Positions 33,427 through 42,319 of a stretch of DNA of 64,000 bases are shown in pieces. Source of the DNA: Lysinibacillus fusiformis (lineage in GTDB: Bacteria > Bacillota > Bacilli > Bacillales_A > Planococcaceae); contig NZ_PDFK01000006.1 of NCBI RefSeq assembly GCF_002845985.1, forward strand, positions 1-64,000, in the 5' to 3' direction. The notes under the pieces were generated by a model. That model saw only the letters and a list, made by a program, of their open reading frames with translations, was not told the origin of the DNA and searched no databases. A program made the position numbers and the translations under genes. How positions within the stretch are numbered: position 1 is the stretch's first letter; every line of letters starts with the position of its first letter.

Positions 33427-33996
33427 GTGAGATTACTACAAACGGAGGAAGAACTAAGAAATTTAATAGTAGCAGATGATTGGATGATGAATATTTTATC
33501 AACAATCAATACATTGCAACTCCCCGATTGGTGGGTATGTGCTGGGGTCATTCGTTCCATGGTATGGGATTATCTTCATGAAAAAGAAGAAAGAACACCA
33601 ATTGCTGATATTGATGTGATATATTTTGATAAAATCAATTTAGCAGAAGACATAGAAAAACAGTATGAACAGAAACTTAGAAAGATATCTCCAAATGAGC
33701 CGTGGTCTGTGAAAAATCAGGCAAGAATGCATGTGCTAAATGGTAGTAAGCCGTATCAATCTGCTGTCGATGGAATCGCTCATTTTCCTGAAATCCCAAC
33801 GGCAATTGGGATAAAATTAATAGATGATTCACTAGAAATTGCTGCACCATATGGCATTAGGCATTTAGGAGCTGTCATTGTAGAGCCGACACCATTCTTC
33901 CTCGAAAATAAGGATTGTTATACAATTTATCGCCAAAGAATTCTTCAAAAGAAATGGCATGTAAGTTGGCCAAAATTAGAAATTAATCTTCAGTAA
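33427..33996 (+). CDS. Nucleotidyltransferase-fold family protein (DUF925-like)
   Basis: This 189-residue protein has the nucleotidyltransferase-fold motif WWVCAGVIRSMVWDYLH...PIADIDVIYFD, with paired Asp for metal, and later ALGI-like IPTAIGIKLIDDSLEIAAPYGI. The family (also called DUF925, YkoS-like) is uncharacterised but related to aminoglycoside and tRNA nucleotidyltransferases. GTG 33427 follows GGAGG. A GTG at 33400 lacks a site. It is 18 bp upstream of the frameshifted DinB gene. Confidence 0.82.
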   Translation: MRLLQTEEELRNLIVADDWMMNILSTINTLQLPDWWVCAGVIRSMVWDYLHEKEERTPIADIDVIYFDKINLAEDIEKQYEQKLRKISPNEPWSVKNQARMHVLNGSKPYQSAVDGIAHFPEIPTAIGIKLIDDSLEIAAPYGIRHLGAVIVEPTPFFLENKDCYTIYRQRILQKKWHVSWPKLEINLQ

Positions 33997-34014
33997 AAAA
34001 AGGAGGGGAGTCCA

Positions 34015-34480
34015 TTGCAACGAGATAAAATCTATATCATCAAACATGATGAAAGATCAATTGACTGGATAAATGATTTGAGGAGACTATCGGAGAATCA
34101 ATGGCGTATGGCGATCGAACCTGAAAAATGGTCAGTTGCTGAGGTCATCGGACATCTTCCGTCATGGGATGAATTTGTCTTGAATCATCGACTTCCTTTT
34201 CTTTTTACAGAGGAACCTTTACCAACAGGACCTGATGCAGCACAGTTGAATAAGATGGCAGCTAAAAAAAGTCGTGAACAGCCTATGCTTGCAACATTGA
34301 CAGATTTTATTTTCCACGAGGAGTCCTTTACTTCAGGCCATACAACAATTGACAGATGAGCAATGGCAGCAGTCGTTTACAATTGGGCAGTCGGAGCTGA
34401 CAATTGTGGACTATTTTGTAGGATTAATCAATCACGATGTACATCATTTTTCACAGCTTCAGAAAGCTATACAGGTATAG
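34015..34480 (+). pseudogene. DinB-family gene broken by a +1 frameshift
   Basis: TTG 34015 after AGGAGGGGAG opens a DinB four-helix frame (IEPEKWSVAEVIGHLPSWDEF) that runs to 34359. The expected C-terminus, LQAIQQLTDEQWQQSF ... INHDVHHFSQLQKAIQV, continues in the +1 frame from about 34331 to TAG 34478-34480. One extra base between 34321 and 34331 explains it. The metal-ligand His of both halves survives, so the break is recent or a sequencing error. Confidence 0.75.
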
Positions 34481-34490
34481 GAGTTTGCCT

Positions 34491-35321
34491 ATGGATATCA
34501 AATATTTAATTGATTATTTTGCACATGCTTCTGTAAAATTTACAGATGTGTTTACTAAAAAAATGGAACCTGGTGAAGTTGATAGAGGCAGAACAACAGC
34601 ACCAGAAAAGTGTGGATTAGTTGTTCCCCTTGCAGGTAGTGCAATCTTTAGCTTTAATGGAACTCCCTATGTGATGGAGCCTGGAATGATTGTCCACGCA
34701 GGGCCTCAAATGCCAATCGAAGTGAAAGCGACGGGCCACAAGGGTTGGGAGTATGCAGTCGTTCACTACAGTCTACCAACAGAGGAAGTAGCTCTTTTTC
34801 CACTTTCAGAGCAACATTTTTTAATTAATACAGGGTTTAATACGCAAATTATTAGTCATGTTCAGCAATTGATAGAAAGCTATTCCTTTCCGGGGAATAT
34901 GGCTATATTTAAGTCTAAGACTTTATTTATGAATTTGCTGGAGAATATTCTTTTAGCGGCAAAAATGAAGGTTCTAGATAGTGCCAGTGAGTTAATGGAA
35001 CAGGCATTACAGTATATACATGAAAATTATGTGGAGCAACTTTCCGTATCAAATATTTCTAAGGAATTTGGTATTGAGCGTCGCCGCTTTGCTTATTTGT
35101 TTGAGCAGCATACAGGCATGAATCCGAGCACATATATAACAGAATATCGTATACGACGTGCAAAGGAATTGCTCGAGTATGATGTGATTCCTGTAGCAGA
35201 AGTAGCTGAATGTGTCGGATATGTAGATTGTTTTTATTTCAGCCGAGTTTTTAAAAAATGTACGGGCTTGTCACCTTCAGCATACCGAAAGGAAAAAATG
35301 GAGGAAGCTAACTATATATAA
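34491..35321 (+). CDS. AraC-family regulator, probable activator of the siderophore operon
   Basis: This 276-residue protein has an N-terminal cupin-like sensor (TTAPEKCGLVVPLAGSAIFSFNGTPYVMEPGMIVHAGPQ) and a C-terminal AraC double HTH (about 175-272: VSNISKEFGIERRRFAYLFEQHTGMNPSTYI and VAECVGYVDCFYFSRVFKKCTGLSPSAYRKE). ATG 34491 follows AGGAG, which overlaps the stop of the DinB relic. B. subtilis uses the AraC regulator Btr to activate feuABC in response to bacillibactin; here an AraC gene sits just upstream of a feu-like operon, so the same role is inferred, though it lacks Btr's binding-protein domain. Confidence 0.88.
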   Translation: MDIKYLIDYFAHASVKFTDVFTKKMEPGEVDRGRTTAPEKCGLVVPLAGSAIFSFNGTPYVMEPGMIVHAGPQMPIEVKATGHKGWEYAVVHYSLPTEEVALFPLSEQHFLINTGFNTQIISHVQQLIESYSFPGNMAIFKSKTLFMNLLENILLAAKMKVLDSASELMEQALQYIHENYVEQLSVSNISKEFGIERRRFAYLFEQHTGMNPSTYITEYRIRRAKELLEYDVIPVAEVAECVGYVDCFYFSRVFKKCTGLSPSAYRKEKMEEANYI

Positions 35322-35357
35322 AAACTGTTTCTTCATAAAAAAGAAGCAGTTTTTTTT
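35321..35357 (+). terminator. Terminator of the AraC gene
   Basis: AAAACTGTTTCTT pairs with AAGAAGCAGTTTT over a short loop, followed by a long T-run to about 35357. It insulates the regulator from the feu-like operon. Confidence 0.82.
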
Positions 35358-35441
35358 TGATGAAATCGGCAAAAATCCATGTCATTTTCGAAATCGTCCA
35401 TTCACAATCTTTTTTCACTTTGTTAGGATAGTATCCGTAAA

Positions 35442-35456
35442 TGATAATGAGTATCA
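35442..35456. promoter_or_regulatory. Fur box 1 of the feu-like operon
   Basis: TGATAATGAGTATCA is one mismatch from the 7-1-7 Fur consensus TGATAATNATTATCA. It lies just upstream of the candidate promoter. Confidence 0.8.
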
Positions 35457-35464
35457 ATTATGTA

Positions 35465-35499
35465 TTGACATACATATGAAAACGATTATCATTATCAAT
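35465..35499 (+). promoter_or_regulatory. Promoter with overlapping Fur box 2
   Basis: TTGACA (35465-35470), a 16-bp spacer and TATCAT (35487-35492) make a SigA promoter. CGATTATCATTATCAAT (35483-35499) is a second Fur box covering the -10, which reads TTGATAATGATAATCG on the minus strand. Iron-loaded Fur would block the promoter. Confidence 0.8.
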
Positions 35500-35524
35500 A
35501 TGAGCTCGTTAGGAGAGAATATCT

Positions 35525-36505
35525 ATGAATAAATATTTTAAAATGTGTGCTCCAGCACTTTTAGCATTATCTTTGGCTGCATGTGGAACAGATAAGGCAG
35601 AGGAGTCTACGTCAACTACTAATACAGCAGAAACAAGTGCAACGGAATCACAAACTGAACAATCTAAAACACAGACAATCACGTACTTAGGTGAGAAATA
35701 TGAGCTTCCAGCAGAAGTGAACAATATTATCGCTGCAAGTCTTGAATCTATGGAAGATGCTGCAATGCTTGGTATTAAGCCAGCCGGTGTACTTGAAGTT
35801 GGTGGCAAAATTCCTGCTTATCTAGCATCAGATTTTGAAGGTGCTACACTTGTAGGAAATAAAATGGAGCCAAATGCAGAAGCCATTCTTAATCTGGACC
35901 CTGATGTAATCGTGGGTACTTCGAAATTCCCTGAAGAAACGGCTGAAAAGTTGAATAAAATTCAAACAATGATTCCATACTCACATATTTCAACAAACTG
36001 GAAGGAAAATTTAACATTGCTTGCACAGTTAGCTGATAAAGAAGAGGATGCTAAGAAAATCATCTCAGACTATGAAGCAAAAGTTGCTGATGCACAAGTG
36101 AAATCCAAAGAGCAATTAGCAGATAAGCAAGTGTTAATCATTCGTGTTCGCGGTGGCGTAATGTACATCTATCCAGCAGGTGTGTATTTAAACCCTGTAC
36201 TATATGAAGATTTAGGAGCACCAGTTCCAGAAATTTTAACAACTGCAAAAGCACAAGCTGAATTATCACTTGAAACATTAGCGCAAGTAAACCCAGATGC
36301 CATTTTCCTTCAATTTGAGGAATCAGAAAATACGGATTCTCCAAAAGCGTTAGAGGAGTTACAAAAGAATCCAATTTTCACTAGCTTAAAGGCAGCACAA
36401 AATAATCAAGTTTTCGTCAACACAATTGAGCCATTAGCACAAGGTGGTACTGCTTGGTCTAAGGTGAAATTTTTAGATGCCGCAGCTGAAAAATTACTTA
36501 AATAA
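35525..36505 (+). CDS. feuA: Siderophore ABC transporter substrate-binding lipoprotein (FeuA-like)
   Basis: This 326-residue lipoprotein has lipobox LSLAACGT (Cys about 20), a Ser/Thr/Glu-rich linker, and a class III binding-protein fold: EVNNIIAASLESMEDAAMLGIKPAG, LNLDPDVIVGTSKFP and LAQVNPDAIFLQFEESE. FeuA of B. subtilis binds bacillibactin/enterobactin-type triscatecholates. The operon composition, including a trailing esterase, supports the same class of ligand, but binding residues were not checked. Two Fur boxes lie upstream. A long hairpin follows the gene. Confidence 0.9.
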   Translation: MNKYFKMCAPALLALSLAACGTDKAEESTSTTNTAETSATESQTEQSKTQTITYLGEKYELPAEVNNIIAASLESMEDAAMLGIKPAGVLEVGGKIPAYLASDFEGATLVGNKMEPNAEAILNLDPDVIVGTSKFPEETAEKLNKIQTMIPYSHISTNWKENLTLLAQLADKEEDAKKIISDYEAKVADAQVKSKEQLADKQVLIIRVRGGVMYIYPAGVYLNPVLYEDLGAPVPEILTTAKAQAELSLETLAQVNPDAIFLQFEESENTDSPKALEELQKNPIFTSLKAAQNNQVFVNTIEPLAQGGTAWSKVKFLDAAAEKLLK

Positions 36506-36512
36506 GATAAAC

Positions 36513-36561
36513 AGGCTGGTAGTAGATTTGGTGATATCACCGGGCTATTACCAGCCTTTTG
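36513..36561 (+). terminator. Partial terminator or processing hairpin between feuA-like and feuB-like
   Basis: AGGCTGGTA (36513-36521) and TACCAGCCT (36549-36557) form a 9-bp stem containing an inner palindrome GGTGATATCACC (36530-36541), followed by TTTTG. It would reduce read-through so that the binding protein is made in excess over the permeases. Confidence 0.7.
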
Positions 36562-36667
36562 TAAGATATCGTATTTTTTCATTGAAGGTAGTTGTTTTCC
36601 AAAGGGTATATCACCTGAGTAATCGACATTGTGTTTCGCGAAATGGATAAAGAAAAAGGTGTGAAAG

Positions 36668-37675
36668 TTGAAAAAAACAAACATCGTGTCATTTTCAATA
36701 TTAGCGGTATCTCCTTTCCTGATTGCCCTTATAGCACTCGTTTCCGTTCTGTATGGAACTAAAGATATTAGTGCAATGACAGTGTGGCAGTCAATGACAG
36801 CATTCGATCCATCTAATGTTGATCATCAAATTATACGGACAGGACGTATTCCTAGAGTAGCCGCTGTATTGCTAGTTGGAGGATTTTTAGCAGTAGCTGG
36901 AGCAGTCATGCAGGGGATTACACGAAATTATTTAGCATCTCCTTCGTTAATGGGGGTCAATGATGGCTCTGCATTTGTCATCACATTAGCTATCGTCTTT
37001 TTTCCAGGGCTACCAAATTATCAAATGATTTTATTGTCAATGCTAGGCTCTGCATTAGGGGCAGGGATTGTCTTTGGTTTTGGCTCGTTAATTCGCAATG
37101 GTCTATCACCAGTAAGGCTAGCCATTATAGGAACGGTCATTGGTACATTTTTAAGTAGTATTGCTACAGCGATTGCTATGTATTTCCAAGTATCACAAAC
37201 AGTAAGTGCTTGGTATAACACAAAGGTACATATGGTAGATATGGATATGCTCGTCCTTTCTATTCCGTTTGGTTTGACAGGATTAGTCTTGGCTCTATTA
37301 TCTGCAAAAGCAATTACCATTACTTCACTAGGTGAAGATATTGCCATGGGACTAGGGCAGAAAACAAAAGCAGTGCGTATTATTAGCATGCTAGCTGTAG
37401 TATGTTTGACAGGGACAGCAGTAGCCCTAGTAGGAAAAATTGCCTTTGTAGGGTTAGTCATACCACATATTACACGCTTCCTTGTTGGTGTTGATTATCG
37501 CTATATTATTCCTTGCGCGGCTGTCATTGGTGCCTTTTTCTTAGCGCTCTGTGACGTTTTAAGTCGTGTTGTCAATTATCCATTTGAAACGCCAATTGGT
37601 GTCCTAACAGCATTGGTTGGTGTACCATTCTTCTTATATCTAGTTCGTAAGCACGGAGGTGAAAAACGTGCGTAA
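36668..37675 (+). CDS. feuB: FecCD-family siderophore permease (FeuB-like)
   Basis: This 335-residue permease has about ten helices and FecCD marks IIRTGRIPRVAAVLLVGGFLAVAGAVMQGITRNYLASPSLMG and KIAFVGLVIPHITRFLVGVDYRYIIP. Start TTG 36668 follows AAAGGTGTG. It overlaps the next permease by 8 bp. Two distinct permeases with one ATPase, as in FeuBC, imply a heterodimeric channel for a ferric siderophore. Confidence 0.92.
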   Translation: MKKTNIVSFSILAVSPFLIALIALVSVLYGTKDISAMTVWQSMTAFDPSNVDHQIIRTGRIPRVAAVLLVGGFLAVAGAVMQGITRNYLASPSLMGVNDGSAFVITLAIVFFPGLPNYQMILLSMLGSALGAGIVFGFGSLIRNGLSPVRLAIIGTVIGTFLSSIATAIAMYFQVSQTVSAWYNTKVHMVDMDMLVLSIPFGLTGLVLALLSAKAITITSLGEDIAMGLGQKTKAVRIISMLAVVCLTGTAVALVGKIAFVGLVIPHITRFLVGVDYRYIIPCAAVIGAFFLALCDVLSRVVNYPFETPIGVLTALVGVPFFLYLVRKHGGEKRA

Positions 37676-38699
37676 AAATACCTCAAGTGTATTCTTTTTG
37701 ACTATGTCGATGCTTGTTTTACTGATTTTAGTTGCGAGCTATCTACATATTACAAATGGTGTTTTCGATATGTCTGTAATGGATGTTATCAAAACACTAT
37801 TGCGTATTGAGCCAAATTCTAAATTTGACCTTGTTATTTTTGAATTTCGCTTACCTCGAATCGTCATTGCCGGACTCGTTGGCATTGGCTTAGGAATGGC
37901 AGGAGTAGTTTTACAAGGTATTACACGTAATGGACTAGCAGACCCAGGTATTTTAGGGATAAATGCAGGAGCAGGTGCGGCAGTCGTCATATTTATGTTC
38001 TTCTTTCAATTAAAGCTAGTGAGTGCAGATATGAGCAGCTGGCTGTCTATTTTAATGATGCCATTGTTCGGTTTTATCGGTGGAACGATTGCGGCTATCC
38101 TGATTTTTTCTTTTGCTTTGAAAAATGGTCATCTCGATATGCAACGATTAATATTAACGGGTATAGCCATTAACAGTGGGTTCGGAGCTTTATCCCTGTT
38201 CTTATCCTTAAAAATGAGTGCACAAGATTTTGAATCAGCAGCCATTTGGATGGCAGGTTCAATTTATAATGCGAATTGGATTTTTGTACTAACGATGATT
38301 CCTTGGCTTGTCATCTTAGGCATTTATGTGCATAGGAAATCGTATTTACTGGATTATTTTCAGCTTGAAGAGGATAGCATCACGAGTTTAGGGATTGCGG
38401 TTGAAAAGGAGAAAATGAAGCTTTTATTAGCCAGTGTCGGTCTTGTTAGTGCTTGTGTATCCGTATCAGGAAGTATTGGTTTCATCGGTTTAATGGCACC
38501 ACATATTGCGAAGCAACTTGTTGGTATTCAGCATCGTTATGTCATGCCCGTGAGTGCGTTAATTGGTGCAGGTTTGTTAATTTTAGCTGATTTTATCGGC
38601 AAAACCGTATTTGCACCATCGGAGCTAGCTGTTGGAATTGTTGTTTCAATTATTGGGATTCCATATTTCTTGTATTTACTGGTGAAATCTAAGGCATAG
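37668..38699 (+). CDS. feuC: FecCD-family siderophore permease (FeuC-like)
   Basis: This 343-residue permease shows FEFRLPRIVIAGLVGIGLGMAGVVLQGITRNGLADPGILG and GSIGFIGLMAPHIAKQLVGIQHRYVMP. GTG 37668 fits GGAGGTGA with five-base spacing, and GTG 37659 overlaps that site. It is translationally coupled to the preceding permease. The ATPase gene follows after 11 bp. Confidence 0.92.
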   Translation: MRKNTSSVFFLTMSMLVLLILVASYLHITNGVFDMSVMDVIKTLLRIEPNSKFDLVIFEFRLPRIVIAGLVGIGLGMAGVVLQGITRNGLADPGILGINAGAGAAVVIFMFFFQLKLVSADMSSWLSILMMPLFGFIGGTIAAILIFSFALKNGHLDMQRLILTGIAINSGFGALSLFLSLKMSAQDFESAAIWMAGSIYNANWIFVLTMIPWLVILGIYVHRKSYLLDYFQLEEDSITSLGIAVEKEKMKLLLASVGLVSACVSVSGSIGFIGLMAPHIAKQLVGIQHRYVMPVSALIGAGLLILADFIGKTVFAPSELAVGIVVSIIGIPYFLYLLVKSKA

Positions 38700-38710
38700 G
38701 AGGAAAAGAT

Positions 38711-39511
38711 GTGCAAACTGCATTTAGAATGGAAAACTTGGCTTCTGGTTATGAGCAGGTTCGTGTCTTTGAGGGATTAAATTTAACGATAGAGGAGGGC
38801 AAAGTGACAACAATCATTGGCCCGAATGGCTGCGGTAAATCAACCCTCCTTAAGACGATTGGACGTATTTTAAAAAAGCAACAAGGGACGGTTTATTTGC
38901 AGGAGCAAAACATGCAAAATTTATCGACGAAAGATATAGCCAAGAAATTAGCCATATTATCTCAAACACCTGTTGCTCCAGGTCAGTTAAAAGTGGAGGA
39001 GTTAATTGCGTATGGTCGCTATCCACATCGAAACAACGTCAATCGTTTAACGAATAAGGATGAGGAAATGATTGAGTGGGCGTTAACGGTCACGAATACG
39101 ATGGAGTATCGCAATCGGGAGCTTGCACAGCTTTCTGGGGGACAGCGTCAGCGTGTATGGCTAGCGATGGCATTAGCACAAGAAACAAATATTTTGTTGT
39201 TGGACGAACCTACTACTTATTTAGATATGGCACATCAGTTAGAAGTATTGGATATTGTCAAAAGTTTAAATGAGCAGCACAACTGTACAATTGTGATGGT
39301 TCTACATGATATTAACCACGCTGCCAGATATTCAGATCATCTTATTGCGATGCGCAAAGGTGTTATTATGCAATCTGGAACGCCACAGGAAATTTTAAGT
39401 GCAGAGGTGATGCGCAAAGTATTTAATATTGATGCTCGCATTATGGAAGATCCTGTAACGAATACACCTGTGTGCTATGGCTATGACATTTTGAAGGAGG
39501 ACAACAAATGA
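38711..39511 (+). CDS. Siderophore ABC transporter ATP-binding protein
   Basis: This 266-residue ATPase has Walker A GPNGCGKSTLLK, signature LSGGQRQRVWLAMALAQ, Walker B ILLLDEPTTYLDMAHQ and H-loop VLHDINHA. In B. subtilis the Feu permeases use the shared ATPase YusV, which is encoded elsewhere. Having the ATPase inside the operon makes this system self-contained. GTG 38711 follows AGGAGG. It overlaps the esterase gene by 4 bp. Confidence 0.93.
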   Translation: MQTAFRMENLASGYEQVRVFEGLNLTIEEGKVTTIIGPNGCGKSTLLKTIGRILKKQQGTVYLQEQNMQNLSTKDIAKKLAILSQTPVAPGQLKVEELIAYGRYPHRNNVNRLTNKDEEMIEWALTVTNTMEYRNRELAQLSGGQRQRVWLAMALAQETNILLLDEPTTYLDMAHQLEVLDIVKSLNEQHNCTIVMVLHDINHAARYSDHLIAMRKGVIMQSGTPQEILSAEVMRKVFNIDARIMEDPVTNTPVCYGYDILKEDNK

Positions 39512-40278
39512 GTACAGCTAAAATAGAGTATGCTACACAACAAATAACTTCAAAATTGACAGATTATACGTATACGATTAATATCTTTGTACCAAATGAG
39601 GAAGCACCAGAAGAAGGTTTTCCAGTGTTGTATGTACTAGATGGCTCATCTTATTTTAATCTTGTAAAGGAAGCCGTGCGTCTACAAAGTCGTAATGCAC
39701 CGAAAACAGGAGTTCAACCAGCCATTGTTGTGGGCATTGAACATGGTGATGATATGCGTGAAAGAAGGTTTTACGATTTTACAGCGCCAGCAGAGACGTA
39801 TATCTATCCCGCACGATTTAAAGGAAAAGGTCATGAAAAGCTTGGAGGAGCAGTAGATTTTAGCCGCTTTATAGAGGAAGAGTTAAAGCCAATAATTGAG
39901 GCTCATTATCCAGTAAATAAAACTCAGCAAGCATTATTTGGTCACTCCTTAGGCGGTTATTTTACGCTTTGGCAACTATTTCACCATCAATCTAGCTTCC
40001 AACGCTATCTAGCTATTAGCCCTTCTATTTGGTGGAATGAGCACGAATTAGTACAATGTGCGTCAGTATTTTTGAACGAGCATCAAGATATGAATGAAAC
40101 ATTGTTTATTAGCGCAGGTGAACTTGAAACCTTTATGGTGGATGATGCACGACAAATGGCAACGGTGTTAGAAAAAATAATGGAAGTTGATTTTTATGAG
40201 GCCTTAGATGAAAATCATGCCTCTATCGTACCAACTGTTATGAGTAGAGCAATTCGTTTTATGCAGAAAACACAATAA
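39508..40278 (+). CDS. Siderophore-releasing esterase (BesA/YbbA-like)
   Basis: This 256-residue alpha/beta hydrolase has the esterase D/IroE-type layout: VLYVLDGSSYF, the nucleophile elbow LFGHSLGGYFTLWQ (Ser in GHSLGG), and a catalytic His near NHAS. YbbA and BesA of B. subtilis belong here, and BesA opens the bacillibactin trilactone to free iron inside the cell. AAGGAGGACAACAA precedes ATG 39508. Its place at the end of a siderophore uptake operon supports intracellular iron release from an ester siderophore. Confidence 0.87.
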   Translation: MSTAKIEYATQQITSKLTDYTYTINIFVPNEEAPEEGFPVLYVLDGSSYFNLVKEAVRLQSRNAPKTGVQPAIVVGIEHGDDMRERRFYDFTAPAETYIYPARFKGKGHEKLGGAVDFSRFIEEELKPIIEAHYPVNKTQQALFGHSLGGYFTLWQLFHHQSSFQRYLAISPSIWWNEHELVQCASVFLNEHQDMNETLFISAGELETFMVDDARQMATVLEKIMEVDFYEALDENHASIVPTVMSRAIRFMQKTQ

Positions 40279-40285
40279 TAGGTAG

Positions 40286-40320
40286 ACCGCATTGTCTTTT
40301 GATAATGCGGTTTCTTTTTT
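40286..40320 (+). terminator. Terminator of the feu-like operon
   Basis: ACCGCATT (40286-40293) and AATGCGGT (40304-40311) form an 8-bp stem followed by TTCTTTTTT. Confidence 0.88.
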
Positions 40321-40395
40321 CATTAATAAAATACTTGAATTGTACGCATAATAAAGGAAATTTGGTCATCTGTCTGGGATAAATGGAGGCGCTGT

Positions 40396-41949
40396 ATGCA
40401 AAATAAAATTTTAAAGAACCCAGTATTTCTTATTTCTAGTGGGGCAATTTTACTCTTAGTCATTATCGGAGCAACGATACCGGAAAAATTTAAGAACGTA
40501 GCAAACAGCGTATTTCATATGACAACGGATTATTTTGGTTGGTTTTATTTAATGGCAGTCTTTATTATCGTTATTTTTCTATTTGGCTTGGCGATTAGCA
40601 AATATGGCACCATTCGCTTAGGATCTGAAGATGGTCGTCCAGAATTTAGTTTTCTAACATGGATTTCCATGCTCTTTTCAGCTGGACTAGGTGTCGGACT
40701 GGTTTTTTGGGGCGTGGCTGAGCCTATGAGTCATTACTTTTCACCACCCTTTAGTGACACAGAACCTCTTTCAACGGATGCAGCCAGATTGGCAATGGGT
40801 TATTCCTTCTTTCATTGGGGATTAAGCCAGTGGTCTGTTTATGCCATATTGGGGCTTGTTATGGCCTATGTTCAATTCAATAAAAAAAGAAATATGCTCA
40901 TCTCTACCGCTTTAGAGCCTATAACGGGAACAAATCGAGTCGTTAAAGGAACGATCGATATTCTTGCGGTCATTGCTACAGTTATGGGGGTAGCCACATC
41001 CATAGGGCTTGGCGTGCTACAAACGAACGGAGGTTTGACTTTCGTCTTTGGTTTGCCGGATACATTTATCTTGCAAGTAGCCATTATTCTTATCATGTTT
41101 ATTGGCTATATGTTGTCTGCAACGACAGGACTTCAAAAGGGCATGAAGATTCTGAGTAATGTCAATATGACCTTAGCGATTGTCTTACTGTTATTCGTTT
41201 TTATTACAGGTCCAACGATTTTCATACTTGAGACGTTTACATTAGCGATAGGTGATTACATTTCTAACTTTATTCAATACAGTTTAAGAATGCAGCCATA
41301 TGTTGGGGGAACTTGGGTGAAGGATTGGACAATCTTTTACTGGGCATGGGCAATCGCTTGGTCACCCTTTGTTGGCTCCTTTATTGCTCGTGTATCCAAG
41401 GGGAGAACCATTCGAGAATTCATTATAGGGGTATTAATTATTCCGCCTATTATTGCTTGCTTTTGGATTGCCACATTCGGTGGAACAGCTATGTGGTTTG
41501 ATTTACATCAAGATGCAGAAATCGCTCAATCTGTTCATAATGATGTAACTGTTGCCCTATTCCAGTTGTTAGAACACTTGCCAGTTTCAACGCTTGCCTC
41601 TGTAATTGGAATACTGTTAATCGTTATATTTTTAATTACCTCTGCCGATTCCGCCACATTCATTATGGCAAGTATGACAACAAAAGGTTCTTTAAATCCG
41701 ACAATATTATCGAAGCTAGTATGGGGTATTTTAATGGCTGCAATTTCAGGTGTTTTATTGTACACAGGAGGGCTTGAAGCATTGCAAACCGCCTCGTTAA
41801 TTGCCGCATTGCCCTTTACCGTGATTTTACTGTTACTCATGTTTTCATACATTAAAATGATGAAGGATGAAGTTATTCCTCTGAAGAAAAAGGACATTCA
41901 ACGTTTAAAAATAGCAAGAAAGCATATTGAAAAGGAAACAAAAAAATAA
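40396..41949 (+). CDS. BCCT-family betaine/choline/carnitine transporter
   Basis: This 517-residue, twelve-helix carrier has the BCCT signature KDWTIFYWAWAIAWSPFVGSFIARVSKGRTIREF and the FSAGLGVGLVFWGVAEP glycine-rich helix. Length matches OpuD and BetT. It imports glycine betaine or a related trimethylammonium compound with sodium or protons, for osmoprotection. GGAGGCGCTGT precedes ATG 40396. A charged C-terminal tail (KKKDIQRLKIARKHIEKETKK) is typical of osmosensing members. Confidence 0.92.
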   Translation: MQNKILKNPVFLISSGAILLLVIIGATIPEKFKNVANSVFHMTTDYFGWFYLMAVFIIVIFLFGLAISKYGTIRLGSEDGRPEFSFLTWISMLFSAGLGVGLVFWGVAEPMSHYFSPPFSDTEPLSTDAARLAMGYSFFHWGLSQWSVYAILGLVMAYVQFNKKRNMLISTALEPITGTNRVVKGTIDILAVIATVMGVATSIGLGVLQTNGGLTFVFGLPDTFILQVAIILIMFIGYMLSATTGLQKGMKILSNVNMTLAIVLLLFVFITGPTIFILETFTLAIGDYISNFIQYSLRMQPYVGGTWVKDWTIFYWAWAIAWSPFVGSFIARVSKGRTIREFIIGVLIIPPIIACFWIATFGGTAMWFDLHQDAEIAQSVHNDVTVALFQLLEHLPVSTLASVIGILLIVIFLITSADSATFIMASMTTKGSLNPTILSKLVWGILMAAISGVLLYTGGLEALQTASLIAALPFTVILLLLMFSYIKMMKDEVIPLKKKDIQRLKIARKHIEKETKK

Positions 41950-41968
41950 AGAAAAAAATTAAAGCAGT

Positions 41969-42002
41969 AAACCGTATTCGTGCATAATACGGTTTCTTTT
42001 TG
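41969..42002 (+). terminator. Terminator of the BCCT gene
   Basis: AAACCGTATT (41969-41978) and AATACGGTTT (41986-41995) form a 10-bp stem followed by CTTTTTG. Confidence 0.88.
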
Positions 42003-42319
42003 TTTAAATATATGAAGAAAGGTGATTGAAGAGTTGTTGAGCTATGAAGGTAATTTTAGCAGAGATAAAGGATGCACCAATGAATATATAAGTTGATGCT
42101 ACAGGCTTTGCAAGAGTACGAAAAAGCTCTAGTACACTGAGTGCAACGACAGAGTCAATTGAATATGCACTAATATAATCAAAAAAAGAATTTAGTGTAA
42201 AGTATGTATAAGTGTTCTACGAAATATTGAATTATACTGCTCGTTGGGTAATGTTGTAACGAATGAAGAAATGGGAGAGCAGCTAGCTATAGCTGCAATG
42301 GAAAGAGGGGGGACAATTG
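42003..42319. other. Region with stop-interrupted coding-like fragments
   Basis: About 300 bp with no supported gene. A 15-codon frame MKVILAEIKDAPMNI (ATG about 42043, stop near 42088) and a separate frame containing NVVTNEEMGEQLAIAAMERG (about 42257-42310) look protein-like but are interrupted and not recognised. They may be relics of a gene once lying upstream of the racemase-like gene. Confidence 0.35.
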
